From Warburgia ugandensis (taxonomy: Eukaryota > Streptophyta > Magnoliopsida > Canellales > Canellaceae): a stretch of DNA of 64,000 nt. This document shows positions 47,586 to 63,330 of the stretch, in pieces. The first letter of the stretch is position 1. Each line of letters starts with the position of its first letter. The notes below the pieces were generated by a model. It had not been told where the DNA came from. It did not search any database and saw nothing but the letters and a program-made list of their open reading frames with translations. A program made the position numbers and the translations under genes. The stretch spans positions 60,919,880-60,983,879 of the forward strand of contig CP141132.1 in NCBI GenBank assembly GCA_035236585.1. The letters are read 5' to 3'.

Positions 47586-50500
47586 CTTAACTCCACGATG
47601 TCAGTCCCAGCCCAGTTGAAAAATGAGGAGGGTCTTGCGTCAAGTGCTAGTGGTAAGATAGAAGTTAAAGATGATTTTGATTTTGTTATTTTTTTCCTAC
47701 TTGCAAATGAATATATATTTGTATATTAGTTTGGAAGTAAGAAGAGAAGACAATAAAAATCATCTCCAAGTTCTTTAAAGTATGGCAACCCTAACATGAC
47801 ATGAATCAAAAACTGACATTCATAAGTGATGCACTGCATCAGATCCTAGGTGCAATGAAAAATGGGCAAGGGTTTCTAGGGCATTCTCCTAGAAGTGACA
47901 TTGAATCGTGGGTGTAGTGGAAAATGGGCAAGGGATGCTAGAGCGTCCCCTCAGAAGAAATGCACTGCATCAGAATCAAGTGCAGTGAAAAGTAGACATG
48001 GGTTCATGCCATGGTGGTCAAAAAGCGCATGGGTAAATAGGCTATCTCAAGAGCATAGGATTCATATTGCCACAATGGAATAGAGGGACATTGACAAGTA
48101 AGAGTCTGGAGTTAGTAGATACGATAAAATGTAGGAGAATTAACATCGCTTGTATCCAAGAAATCAAGTGGAAAGGAGCTAAAACTAGAGAAATCGATGC
48201 GTATAAACTCTAGTACATAGGAAATGATAATAACAGAAATGGCGTAGGAATAATAGTGGATAAAGAATTAAAGGATAAAGTTGTGAATGTTAAAAGAATC
48301 TGTGATAGGAATATAATAATAAAACTATTCTAATAGTGTAGATCATAAATGTTATAAGTGCATACACATCACAAGTAGGGTTAGAAGATATAATTAAGAG
48401 ACAATTTTAGGTAGATATGAAGGGAGTCATGTAAGAAATTCCTAACACTGAGGGGATTGTTATAGGTGCAGACTTAAATGGCCATATAGGAAAAGAAAAA
48501 GAAGGATATGATAGGATACATGGAGGGTATGGTATAAGAGAATGACATGAGATGGGGAAAACCATCCTCGATTTTTCTTTGGCATATAACCTGGTCATTG
48601 CAAATACATTCTTTAAGAAGAGTGATGAACACTTAATAACCTTTAAAAGTGGACTCCATAAAAGCTAAATAGACTCTTTTCTACTTAGGATACCCAAAGA
48701 TCAATGTGTAAGGATTGTAAGGTGATATCCGGTGAGAGTTTAACCTCACAACATAGTTTAATGATTATGGATATCTATAATAAAAGATGAAAGAAAGGAA
48801 ATGAACTTAATATGTATGCAAAAACTAAGTGATGGAACTTAAAAAGAGAGAATAATCTCATTTACTAATAAGTTGGTTGTCGAAGGAAATTGAAACTATA
48901 AACAAAAGTAAACACCATGTGGACTAATATGGCTAAGTCCATTAAGAAAGTGTCAACCAATATCTTAGAAGTATCTAAAGGTAAAAGACAATTAGTAAAG
49001 GAAACATGGTGGTGGAATTAAATAGTGTAAAAAGTTACTAAAGAAAAATGGATGTCTTAAAGCATGGCAGAAGACTAGAAATAATGAAAACTACGAATAG
49101 TACAAGAATGCTAAAAAGGTTGCCAAGAGAATAATAAGTGAGGCTAAACTTAAGGCATATGATGACCTTTATTGTAGACTAGGATTAAGAGAAGATGAGA
49201 AAGATGTGTTTAAACTTGCAAAAATAAGAGAATAGAAGGTAAGAACTTAGACTATGTTAGGTGCTTTAGAAGTGATGATCAAAAGGTACTAGTCAAAGAT
49301 GATGAGATCAAACAAAGGTGGGAAACTTACTTTCAAAAATTGTTAAATGATAATGGCTCTGAGAATATTGAGATTGAAAATTTTGCAAACCTAAATAACA
49401 TTGGACATGATAAATATGAATGTAGGATTAGAATACCTGAAGTGAAAGAGGACTTGAAAAGGATGTAATCAAGAAAGGCCATGGGGCTCGATGGTATACC
49501 AATAGAGGTTTAGAAGCATATGGGAGATACTGGAGTAGTTTGGTTGACCAAGTTGTTTAACAAGATTATAAAATCAAAGAAAATGCCAGATGAATGGAGG
49601 AAAACTCCTATTGTACTAATTTATAAAAATAAAGGAGACAGACAAAGTTACACTAATTATTTGGGGATCAAACTTATGAGGCACACTATGAAACTTTTGA
49701 AAGAGTGATTGAAAAGAGGCTACATCATGAGACAAGTGTATTAGAGAACCAGTTTGGTTTCATGCCTAGGAAGTCTATTATTGAAGCTATTTTCTTACTA
49801 ATACAATTGATAGAGAAATATGGGGAGAGCAGGAAAGACCTCCACATGATCTTTATTGACTTAGAGAAAGTTATGATAGAGTCCTTAGAGAGTTAATATG
49901 AGGGTGTTGGGCAAGAAAGGGGTTTCATAGGGGTATCTAGACATAATTAAAGATAGGTATGAGGGAGCAGTAATAAATGTTAAGACCATTAATGGTGAGA
50001 CCGGTGATTTTCCTGTCACAGTAGGATTGCACCAAGGATCGACTTTGAGCCCATACCCTTTCATGTTGGTTATGGATGAGTTAACAAAACTTCTTCATGA
50101 GGAGATTCTATGGTAATGCTACTTGCAGATAATATAGTCTTAATTGATGAGACAAGCGAGTGCATAAACACAAAGCTAGAGTTATGGAGAGAGGCATTAG
50201 AATCTAAAGGATTTAAAATTAGCTGAACTAAGATAGAATATATGGAGTGCAATTTTGGCACGATGAGGAGTAGGAGTGGAACATCATTTAAGATTGATAA
50301 CCAAGACATCCTCATAAAAGGCCACTTTTGGTACTTAGTATTAATTATTCATGTGAGTGGAGAGATTGAGAGGGAGGTTACCTAGAGAATCCAACCGGGT
50401 TGGAATAAATGGAGATGTGCATCTAGAGTTTTGTGTGATAAGCGAGTGCTATTTAAACTAAAAGGAAAATTCTATAGCATGGCAATAAGGCCAGCCATGC

Positions 50501-50920
50501 TCTATGGATTAGAGTGTTGAGCAGTTAAAAAACATCATGTTCATAGAATGAGCATCGTAGAGATGAAAATGTTGAGATGGATGAATGGCAAGATAAAAAA
50601 GGATAGAATTAGGAATGAAAACATTAGAGGAAATTTAGGGGTAGCACAAATAGGTAATAAGATGAGGGAGATTAGACTTAGATGATTTGGACATGTCCAA
50701 AGGAGACCCAAAATAGCATAAGTTAGAAGGAGTGAGGCAATGCAAGTATAAAGTTCTAAAAGGGCATTGGGGAAGGCCCAAAAGAATGTTGGTAGAAGTG
50801 GTGAGAAAAGATTTAAAAAATTTAGGATTAAATGAAGACTTGCAATTAATAGAGGGGAATGGAAGAACATGATTCATGTGGCACACCCCTAATTGGGATA
50901 GGGTCTTAATGATGATGATG
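47586..50920 (+). mobile_element. RTE-type LINE, full-length-like but decayed
   Basis: A 3.3-kb non-LTR element, the usual RTE length. The apurinic endonuclease part is at about 48090-48700, with RINIACIQEIKWKG carrying the catalytic glutamate, RNGVGIIVDKELKDKVV, GADLNGHIG, and FKSGLHKS followed by ID. The reverse transcriptase part is at about 49450-50330, with MPDEWRKTPIVLIYKNKGD, LENQFGFMPRKS and LHMIFIDLEKV; the YADD-type box is altered to LADN near 50115. The C-terminal part (about 50380-50900) has [19 protein letters not shown] and RPKRMLVEVVRKDLK. It ends in ATGATGATGATG, the short repeat tail typical of RTE. A perfect 13-bp target duplication flanks it. Many stops and frame shifts show it is inactive. 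Confidence 0.9.
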
Positions 50921-50933
50921 ATGCATTGAAGGG
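50921..50933. repeat. 13-bp target duplication, right copy
   Basis: ATGCATTGAAGGG, as at 47573-47585. Confidence 0.9.
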
Positions 50934-52374
50934 TTTCCCATGCTCATCTTAGGACAAAGTAGTTTAATCAATAGCTTAATCAAGAAGAACTCTTGCTTCC
51001 ATGGCAGGAGGGATCCCTTATAGGGCTACATGGCTCATGCATCTTTCTTCTATAATTTAGTTCACGATTTGAGTAGGAATTGAAATATTTCTCGCATTTA
51101 TTCTAAGTTGAGAATACATATATAAACCATCTTCCCCTTCTCAGTTTAAGATAACCAAACCATCATGTCCAGTAGAGACTATTTTCAAACCATGTGGGTT
51201 GATGCCTGACACCTTCCTTACCATAACTAAGTTGCAAACTGATATTTGGACATCTAGGTCCTAGGGCCACTTCTTTAGGTGGCAATTCTAAGTCTATCAA
51301 TAAAGGGTGAACCATATTGCTTCATCCTAAAATCTAAGAAACCCATGGTTAACCAACCATTGAGAGTCCCATGGTGTTGTAGGGGAATTGATTGAGCTCC
51401 AAGTGACCAAAACTAGTAGCTGCATATTTTTTTGCCCAAGGCTCCAAGCTACAATTGTAAGTGGTTAAATATAAGCTTAACAACAAAATGATTAATTTGG
51501 GTAGTTTTTTTGTGCTTAAGAGTCATTGTCCTGCTATTTCTACTTCTTCTTTTTTGCAAAAAAAAATAGCTTCTAGCAATTTTTGTGATGATAATAAGTA
51601 GACTTCTTTTAAGGTATTATTGAGGTCAACATGCACTATAGATTCCAACTCTCCAATGAGGCATTATGTTTACTGTTGTTTTTTCTTATAGAAAACATAT
51701 GTTGTTCACATGGGCTATTTTTTCCAACTTTCTCTGTAGACTCCAACTTTCTTAGTAGTACAAGACATCGTATTCCATCATAGTACAATACGTGGTCAAT
51801 TAGCAAAAGAAAAAGAAAAATAAGTTTCCAATATGCTCAATCCTCTAGTATTTGAAGTAGAAATTTCTTGTTTTTGTTATAGCACAACTCAACATAATAA
51901 AATATAATAGGTCATGAGTGAAAGCTTCAATCATTGTGTTGATCATAATCAGTATGCTAATCATTCATTGGAAAATCACAAATTGATAGAAATATCTTCT
52001 TCTTTTTCTTTTTTTTGGCAACTGCTATCTATCTTGTTGTTATAAGCTCTAGTCATTGAAGTGATCATAGTCATTGTATTGACAAACTATAATCCTTAGA
52101 CAATCATAAACCGCAGTCATTGTGCAATCACAAATCATAGACGTTAGGCAATCACAAATCACAATCATTGTTTTCAATTGTAGTCATTGTTGGGCTTATA
52201 ATCTTAACCCAAAAGCCATTCAAAAATCCAACTTACAAAATGAGCTCCAGTAAAGTTCACACATGACATACAACCAAGTTCTAGTACATGACATACAACA
52301 AATTTTATGATTTCCAATAGTTCAGCTAAGCTCTAATATCTATAATCTCCAACAATTTTGTCATCTTCACATTT
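50934..52374. other. AT-rich spacer, nothing recognised
   Basis: Contains loose repeats of AATCACAAATCA/TCATTGT phrases between about 51900 and 52200 but no supported gene or element. Confidence 0.45.
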
Positions 52375-52605
52375 TTAATATGAGTTGAGGATGGCTTTCT
52401 TGGGTTTCAAGTTGGGATTGTGCCAATGTACTCTAGCCACTCCTTTGTTTAGCAGTGCCTTTATTTCCAACTTATCTTTGACTAAATGTGAAATTCCTTG
52501 GCCTTTATCCTTGCATCTACAATCACCTAGGAGTAGAGTATCATCTATATCATCTTTGAAAGCCATTAGAAGTGAAAATGATGTTACCTTAGTTTTTAAA
52601 ATCAT
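52375..52605 (-). CDS. Unrecognised 76-codon minus-strand frame
   Basis: An open frame reading KDDIDDTLLLGDCRCKDKGQ and LEIKALLNKGVARVHWHNPN. It lies next to a MULE remnant on the same strand and could be a piece of it, but I do not recognise the family. The Au SINE target duplication starts at its upstream edge. Confidence 0.2.
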   Translation of the reverse strand: MILKTKVTSFSLLMAFKDDIDDTLLLGDCRCKDKGQGISHLVKDKLEIKALLNKGVARVHWHNPNLKPKKAILNSY

Positions 52606-52623
52606 ATCATGTATATCTAACTC

Positions 52624-52808
52624 AGAAGTGGAGCCTTAGTGCAATGGTAGAGTTGTCATCATGTGACCTTGAGGTCACAGGTTTGAGGCATGGAAATAGC
52701 CTTTTACAAAATTGCAAGGTAAGGCTTCGTACTATAGACTCTTGTGGTCTGCCCCTTCCCCAGACCCCACATACGCAAAAGCTTCATGCACCAAGCTAAC
52801 CTTTTTTT
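52624..52808 (+). mobile_element. Au SINE (plus strand)
   Basis: A 185-bp unit with the same layout as the minus-strand copy at 4677-4856: box A-like AGTGCAATGGTAGAGTTG, a CATGTGACC/AGGTCAC block with box B-like GGTTTGAGGC, AAGGTAAGGCTTCGTAC, TCTTGTGGTCTGCCCCTTCC, CATGCACCAAGCTA, and a T7 tail. It is flanked by an 18-bp duplication with two mismatches (ATCATGTATATCTAACTC at 52606-52623, ATCATGTACATCTAGCTC at 52809-52826), so it is older than the other copy's exact duplication suggests for that one. Confidence 0.9.
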
Positions 52809-53019
52809 ATCATGTACATCTAGCTCCCATCTATAAGGGAGGTGTATACCCCATATCCAACTAGCAACCTCCCTCTCTTGCTAGCCATTAAGGTCGCATG
52901 GCTGCTATTTTGCCTTCCATGGGACAATATCCCCACTATTATTGATAGATGGTCGTTTGTAGGTCTTGTCGCCCATAGGATATCTAGATCTACAGCAAAC
53001 TTACCTTCTCCTTAGTCTA

Positions 53020-53965
53020 CTTCATCTCTTTGGAGGTTGGACTAGGGGCAAGAAGTTACGCATCCTCTTCTGTTATGCCCATCTTCATGACACAACGTGC
53101 AAGTGACTACTCTCCCATGTCTACTCAACCTACTTCTACTTTCTTTTCTCTCTTCAAAGACATCCTTTCACCTATTTACCCTTGGTCTACTTGGGATTCT
53201 ACTTCCCACAAGTGGGAGAATTGTACCTCAATCAATCTTGGTCTATAAAGTGTTTCATGCACATAGTTGATAGAATATTGATAGCACTTGGCCCATGCCT
53301 CTTTCCTAAACCAAAAACCAACATATTTGGCTATATTGGCACAAATCTTTCATATGGCTTCGATGCCATGACATTAGTGGATCCACTAAGATCCCATGCA
53401 CTGCATGCATGGGATCACCTAAACAAATTGATAGTAAATGACTGTCCACTATGCTTGACTTCATACTGTTCATTACCATTATGGAGGACTTCATATTTGA
53501 AATTCTCTTACTTGGTTTCATCTAATTTGTGTTGGATTCTTGGAAAAATGACTCCATGACATTTTTTAATCTCCAAGTCCTTGCCAACCTCATCATCACC
53601 TGCCCCTTGATTTCTTGCAACGTCTCAATGACTGGCTTCTTTTTCACCTCTAAAATGTTGCTATTAAAAGTTTTTGACATGTTATTGTCAATTAAATCAG
53701 GGCCACTACATGTTAGGTAATTACCCTACAAAATGTTTCCATCCCTTGCTCTTTGAACTTCCTAATGCCCACCTCATTATGCGCCTCCATCTCCACTAAT
53801 ACTTAGCAAGGGCTTCTCTTGCATTACATTTGCAAGCATTGTAGAAAACATTTTTAAGATCAGTACTACTATTGCTTTCGTCCTATTTGCAGAAATGTGT
53901 CTAACATATATTCTATGCTCTACTTGAGGAAGCTAGTTCTTTATGGCATGAATTAGTCCCCACAT
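53020..53965 (-). pseudogene. MULE transposase remnant, C-terminal half
   Basis: Minus-strand pieces in order: VEHRIYVRHISAN (about 53925-53890); MSKTFNSNILEVKKKPVIET and VMMRLARTWRLKNVMESFF (about 53680-53540); the SWIM zinc-finger region, FTINLF followed by AWDLSG (about 53440-53370); a knuckle VTCTLCHEDGHNRRGCVT with intact C-x2-C-x4-H-x4-C spacing (about 53100-53045). Stops and shifts lie between them. The N-terminal half was not found. It overlaps in domain content with the MULE at 33360-34930, so the two are separate copies. Confidence 0.7.
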
Positions 53966-54394
53966 AATACAATAAGACAAAAATCATAGAATATCTTTTG
54001 CAAAGTTTTGATATTTCAATTAATATAACTGATAAATGGTGCAAAATGATTTAAATACTTAACTAGCTAATTAAAAACTCAAATTGAGAGTTAACTACTT
54101 TTCACAAAGTAGTTAAACTAACCCCCTTTAGGTTAATGTACTTGATTTTGAATATGTTAATCGTACTTGTTATCAAATGGATCCATTCTCCTTTTTGGTT
54201 GTTAAGTACTTTCCTTTTATAACACTAGAAACCAAGAAGTTTAGATGTTAAGTCAATGCAGGACTAAAGTTTCCATGTAGAAAAGGGTGTAAAATTTTTT
54301 TTTTTTTTGCTAATACATCATTATGAAATGTTGCATTGTGCTAACAAAACTAAAGCAATACTAAGAAAAGACAATAACAATTAAAATAGTACAT
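53966..54394. other. AT-rich spacer, nothing recognised
   Basis: Contains a T13-type run near 54296. No gene or element supported. Confidence 0.4.
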
Positions 54395-56759
<2,365 letters not shown>

Positions 56760-56761
56760 TT

Positions 56762-59700
56762 AGTGCCGTTGTAGTATAGTGGAAATTGAAAAGTGAAAGA
56801 AATTGGCAAGTGGATCTTCATCAAAATAAAAATTTCCCTGCTTTCTTATATTAGGATTTTCTTTTTCTTTTGAGTGAACCTTGTAGTGAGGTTCTTTGTA
56901 ATTTCCATTTTAATTTTAAGGTGTCCCACATTTGATCTTCATTAGAAACCCCACTGTAAGTATCTCTCACTCATTTTATTTCCTAGATTAGGGTTTATAT
57001 TTAGAATAATCTTACATTATTTAGTAGAATAATTGCATATAGAAAGCATATTTGATAATTGTTGTATTTTTAGGATTTGGCATTAGTTTATTATTTTAAT
57101 TGCATTCTTAGGGCACGTTTACTGCTTTAAGATGATATATATGTTGATCGAACTACCATGGAGAGTGAAAATTAATTAATAGGGGCACCCGATCCCATGA
57201 GATTAAGGGTGGATTTCATCACCATTCCTTGTTCCATATAAGGTAATCACCTCAAGTGTGCAACCTTATCTTTCAAATTAATCTAAAATCAATTAGAAAA
57301 GACCTATAGGGCCATCACATGCTTGTAGGACCCTCTTACTAAGACATGATCTATTGTCACTCTAGTGACTTTTGAGTACTGTGGTTATAGTGGGTGTCTT
57401 AAAATACAAGTGATTTTTCCATGTCTTTTGTTGACATTTGTTGAGGTCTAAATGCCTACTTACATGAGGATTGTATTAACACCTTGTGCAGAACCTAACT
57501 AGTAAGCAATAGTAAAATATAAAGGAGAGGAGGAGCACTATATTAGGCTAATTTAAAAGCATTGTCCTCACATAAATTTAAGAAAGTCAAAATATTACTT
57601 ATTAGCCTAAGCATTGTTTGATTGTGCCTATTTGTTTGTGCATCACGTAGAGTTAGAGTCAGTATTTATATTAGGGTAGTTTATGCAAGGGCATCGATAT
57701 CAGAACCCAGAGTTAGCACCTTTAGACCTAGAGATTCAACACATCCACTGACAAGGGGAAAGAAACCTAGTTCCTATCCCCATGGTTGAACCACCAGCAG
57801 AGAATGAGCATAAAAAAATTAAAGATTTCTATGCGCCTCTACAACTTAATACCCATCTTGCATAGCTTTACCTCCCACAAATGCCAACCACTTTGAGTTA
57901 AAGCCAAGAGTCATTCAATTACTCCCTACTTTTTATAGTCGAGACTAAGAAGACCCCTACCTACATATCAACAAGCTCCTTGATATTTGTTCCACATTTA
58001 GGTTTCAAAACTTTTTGAATGATTTGATTAAGCTTAAGCTCTTCCCATTCTCACTTAAGGACAAAGCCAAGTCATGGCTTAATTCCTTGGAGATAGGTTC
58101 CATACATACATGAGATTAATTGTTTAAGAAGTTTTTGAACAAGTTCTTCCCTGTTCACAAAACAAATGCCTTGCATCATGATATTATAAATTTCCAACAA
58201 AGGGATGATGAGCAATATTATGAATGTTGGGAACAGTGGAATGAACTGATGCAGAAATGCCCTCATCATGGATTTGAGAAATGATAGCAAGTTCAATACT
58301 TCTATGAAGCATTGAAGCCTCAAAATAAACAAATGATAGATGCAGCAAGTGGAGGGACCCTCATGTTAAAGGATGAAAGCGAGGCATGGGAATTTTTTCG
58401 GACAATGGCTGATAATTCTCAGCAATGAGATTATTCAAATAGGAGAGAAAGAACCAACCAACTGACTAAGAAAGGAGGTCTCTATGAGATAGGAGTGCAT
58501 ACTGATCTATCCCATAAGCTTTACTCTGTCGCTAAAAAATTAGGTGGAAGAATGGACAAGCTTGAAATAATGTTTCAATCTTTCATGGCTGCTACCTTAT
58601 CCCATAAACCTCCACAAGAGGTATGCACTACTTGTTCTAGTCTAGCTCATTTAACTGCACCTTGTCCATCCAATAAAGTATTCCCTAAATATCTTGTAAA
58701 CCAAGTGAATACATTGAATACATATCACCAACCTAGAAACAACCTATATTCCGAGACCTACAATCCTAGATGGGCTAGGCATCCCAATTTTTCTTGGTCA
58801 AAGAATAATCATCAAGGGGGACCACTACTAAACACCCCTATCCAAAATTTTCCTCCTAGGCTTATACTTCCTCAACAGCCACCTAGCTTCCAACAACCTT
58901 AGCAATTAGAGGATAGAATTGAGAGCATGATAGCAAAATACAATGAAGAAACAAAAAGGACTCTAAACCAATACCAGAATGTCAACTCTCAAGCCATAGC
59001 TAAGTTAGAGATGCAAGTAAGCTAATTGTCAACTGAACTATATAATAGAGGAAAGGGTCAGTTCCCTAGTCAACCCATCCCCAACCCTAAGGGTCAATTT
59101 GAGATATGGTCAAGTTCTCAAAATCTTAACCCTCATGAGAAAGCCAAGTCTATAACCACCCTTAGAAGCGAACGTCAAATCGATAATGAGGAAGGGCAAG
59201 CTAAGAAAATTACAGAGGAGAAAGAGGCAAATAAAACATAGGAGAAAGAGAAAAGACAGAAAAATCATGTAGAATCTATAATGGAGGCACCTTATGTGCT
59301 TAAAGCCCCTTTTTCCCAGTTATTGAACAAGGCTAGGAAGGGAACAAACTTCTGTGAGTTAATGGAGGTATTTAAATATGTACAAATCAATATACCATTG
59401 CTCAATGCAATTAAAGGCATCCCTGCCTTGCTAAGTTCTTAAAAGCGCTCTGCATAAGAAAAAGAAAGATGAATGTCCAAAAGAAAGTGTTCCTCACCGA
59501 GCAAGTAAGCTCTTTGATTCAACATAAGACCCTACCAAAGTTTAGAGACCCAGGGTGTCTTACAATTACTTGCATCATTGGAGATCATGTCATAGATAGG
59601 GCACTACTTGACTTAGGGGCTAGTGTTAACTTGTTGTCATACTCTGTCTATGAGCTACAAAAACTCAGTGAGTTAAAACCAACCACTATCATACTATAAT

Positions 59701-62700
59701 TACTTAATAAATCAGTTAAGATACCTCATGGTTTGGTGGAAGATGTGTTGATACAGGTGGATAAGTTTTATTATCCTGTGGATTTCATTGTACTAGACAC
59801 CCAGCCTGTATCCGATCCCGGTAGTCAGATCCCAGTCATCCTTGGACGTCCATTCTTGGCAATGTCCAACGCCATTATTAACTGTAGGAATGGTGTAATG
59901 AAACTTTCGTTTGGCAACATGAAGGCTAAGCTTAATGTCTTTAATACCGATCAACAACATTTAGACCTCAATGATTCATGTGATGTCAACTTGATTGAGA
60001 GTCTAATAATGAGATTCATTTCACCATTGCCCATCTTTGACCCACTAGAGGCTTGTCTCATCCACTTTAATGGATTATTTGATATAAATAATGCAATTGA
60101 GGTGGTAAACAATCTTTTAAATGTTGCACCAATCATAGATACCCCTAAATGGGATCCTTATTTGGGACCACTCCCACCTTCTAAATCTGTCCACACAGCC
60201 TCAATAGAGCAACCACCATCTTTGGACTTAAAACCTTGCCTAATAACTTGAAATATTCATACTTAGGCCTAGATGAAACCTTACCTGTAATAATAGCGTT
60301 AGATTTAGATAAAGAATAGGAGGGTAAGCTTTTAGATGTTCTTAAGGATCATAAATCTGCTCTAGGGTGGACGATAGTAGACATAAAAGGGATTAGTCCA
60401 GCTGTATGCATGCATAGGATACATGTAGAAGAAAATACAAAACCTTCTAGAGAAACACAAAGATGACTGAACCCCCACATGAAGGACATGGTTAGAGATG
60501 AAGTCTTAAAGCTCTTAGATATTGGCATCATATACCTTATCTCTAATAGTACTTAGGTTAGCCCCGTTCAGGTTGTACCTAAGAAATGTGGGGTCACGGT
60601 AGTAAAAAATGAGGATAACGAGTTAGTCCCCACCCGCATGACCACTGGGTGGGGAGTTTGTATTGACTATCAAAAGTTGAATGCGATCACGAGGAAAGAT
60701 CATTTTCCTCTACCCTTCATTGACCAAATGCCAAAGAGGTTGGCTAGACATAGTTATTACTATTTTTTGGATGGATATTTCGGTTACAACTAGATTCCTA
60801 TAGCACTAAACTATCATGAGAAGATCACCTTGGAACCTTTGCCTATAGACGTATGCCTTTTGGGCTTTGTAACGCTCTAGCTACATTTCAAAGGTGTATG
60901 TTGAGCATTTTCTTCAACATGGTAGAAAGGTTTCCTGAGGTGTTTATGGATGACTTCCTAGTATTTGAGTTATAATTTGATGAGTGCCTGCACCACTTAA
61001 AGTTAGTTCTTCCAAGGTGTTAGGAAAAGAATCTTGTCTTAAATTGTGAAAAGTACCATTTTATGATACATAGTGGGATAGTATTATGCCACATAATATC
61101 ACCCAATGGGATAGAAGTTGATAAGGCAAAAGTGGATTTAAGACCCAACCTTCCTCCACCAAGGATGGTGAAAGAAATCTCCTCTTTTTTAGGACATGCT
61201 GGCTTTTATAGACCCTTCATCAAGGATTTTAGCAAAATTGTCAAGCCCTTGTGTAATTTACTTACAAAGGAGGCCACTTTTGACTTTGATGAAAACTATA
61301 AGAAAGCATTTGAGCAACTCAAGGCCGAGTTGACTTATGCACCTATTATCCAACCACCAAATTGGAATGCACCATTTGGGATAATGTGGGACACATCAGA
61401 TTATGCCATTGGAGCTGTTTTGGGGCAGCGTATTGATAAACTTCTCTATGTGATATATTATGCTAGTGTATTGATAAACTTCTCCATGTGATATATTATG
61501 CTAGTAAAACACTAATTGATGTGCAACTCAACTATTCAACCACTAAGAAAGAGTTGTTAGCTGTAGTGTTTGCTTTGGATAAGTTTAGAGCTTACCTATT
61601 AGGGTCTAAAGTTATAGTATACTTGGATCACAAAGCCTTAAAGTACCTCCCTTCTAAAAAGGATGCGAAATCGAGGTTGATTCATTGGATACTAACTCTA
61701 CAAGAGTTTGACTTAGAAAGTAGGGACAAGAAAGGTTCAGAAAATTTAGTGGTAGATTACTTATCCAGATTAGTGGTGGAGCACACTAGCCATCAAGGGC
61801 CTATAACCGAGTCATTCCTAGATGAACAGTTAATGCATATTTCCCAGTTTCCTTGGTATGGTGATATAGTTAATTATCTTATTACAAGACAAATGTCTAA
61901 TCATTGGACCAAACAAAATAAAGTGAGATTTTTAACCTAGGTTAGATATTTTACTTGGGATGATCCATACTTATTTAAGTACTATCCTGACCAAGTAATT
62001 AGGAGATGCATACTAGATAGTGACCACAATCAAATCATCTCCTTTTATCATGATCATGCATGTGGGGCTATTTCAATTCTAGAAAGACCGCTGCAAAAAT
62101 TTTACAGTGTGGATTTTATTGGCCTACCATATTTAAGGATGCACATGCTTACTATAAAGCATGTGTAAGGTGCTAAAGGTTAGGAAGTTTAGGAAGGAGA
62201 CATATGATGTCTTTAAACCCAATCCTTGTCATAGAACCTTTTGATGTTTGGGGCATAGATTTCATGGAACCTTTTCCTAATTGTTTTGAAAATGTGTACA
62301 TCCTAGTGGGAGTAGACTACGTGTCCAAGTGGGTGGAGGCTATACCCTACAAAATCAATGATCACAAGGTTGTGGTAAATTTTTTAAAAGAAAATATTTT
62401 TTCACGGTTCGGTACTCCTAGAGCCATAATAAGTGATGGGGGAAAACACTTTTGTAATAATGTGTTTGAGAATTTAATAAAAAAAGTATGAAGTCAATCA
62501 TATGATAGTTACCCCATATCACCCTCAAACCAGTGGTTAAGTAGAGGTATCCAATAGGGAGATAAAGCAAATTTTAGAAAAGATAGTCAATCCAAGTAGG
62601 AAAGACTGGTCTTTAAGACTTAATGACGCTTTATGGGCTTATCATATAGCATATAAAACCCCTATAGGAATGTCACCCTACTGCCTGGTCCATGGAAAGG

Positions 62701-63330
62701 CCTGCTACTTACTAGTAGAGTTAGAGCACAAGGCATATTGGGCTATCAAAAAGCTCAATTTCAGCTTAGATTCTATTGGGACTCATTGAAACTCCAACTC
62801 AGTGAGTTGGAAAATTGAGGAAGGATGCATATGATTCTGCACAATTGTACAAAGACAGAATGAAGGCTATACATAATAGACATATTTTAAGAAAATCCTT
62901 CACACCTGGTCAAAAGGTCTTATTATATAACTCTAGATTGCATCTATTCCCAAGAAAACTTTAATCTAGATGGATTGGACCTTATATATTACACACAATC
63001 TATCCTCATAGGGCCATCGAGATCAAGAAGGATGGGGAGATCCAAAAAGTCAATGGTCAAAGGTTAAAACCTTTCTTAGAACTGCCTGACCCTGAAATTG
63101 AAGAGACACTTTTAGAGACACCTCAGTATCATGACCCACCTTAGATTACCACTCCAGGAGTCATACCATCATCGCACTCATCATTATGTCTGGCCAAAGA
63201 CGTAAAACTTAGTGCTTCCTGGGGGCAACCCAAATGTTTTTCAAATCTTCATCTTCTTCATCCTTCCATCATCATATAGATCCTATGTTTTCAAACATTG
63301 AGGACATTACTTCATTCAAGTTGGGGGTGT
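56762..63330 (+). mobile_element. Athila-like Ty3/gypsy retrotransposon fossil, internal region
   Basis: The element starts with a degenerate primer site (AGTGCCGTTG, cf. the GCGCCGTTG core used by Athila/Tat elements). Then come a gag-like part (about 57970-58430), a C-terminal gag region (58495-58902), an aspartic protease region (59469-60250), reverse transcriptase (about 60300-61000), a connection and RNase H region (61063-61940), integrase (about 62030-62760), and a purine-rich tract near 63317 (AGTTGGGGGTG). The order is normal for the family. The coding parts hold many breaks, well over ten, so it is dead. The 3' LTR would lie to the right of the window. Confidence 0.8.

Noticed and set aside
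50541-50886. Hydrophobic minus-strand frames of 83-109 codons
   Set aside because: They are antisense shadows of the RTE LINE C-terminal region.
46468-51450. Shared phrase AAGGCTCCAAGCTA at about 46470 and 51437
   Set aside because: Similarity beyond about 25 bp could not be followed, and it is not positioned as a target duplication of any recognised element.
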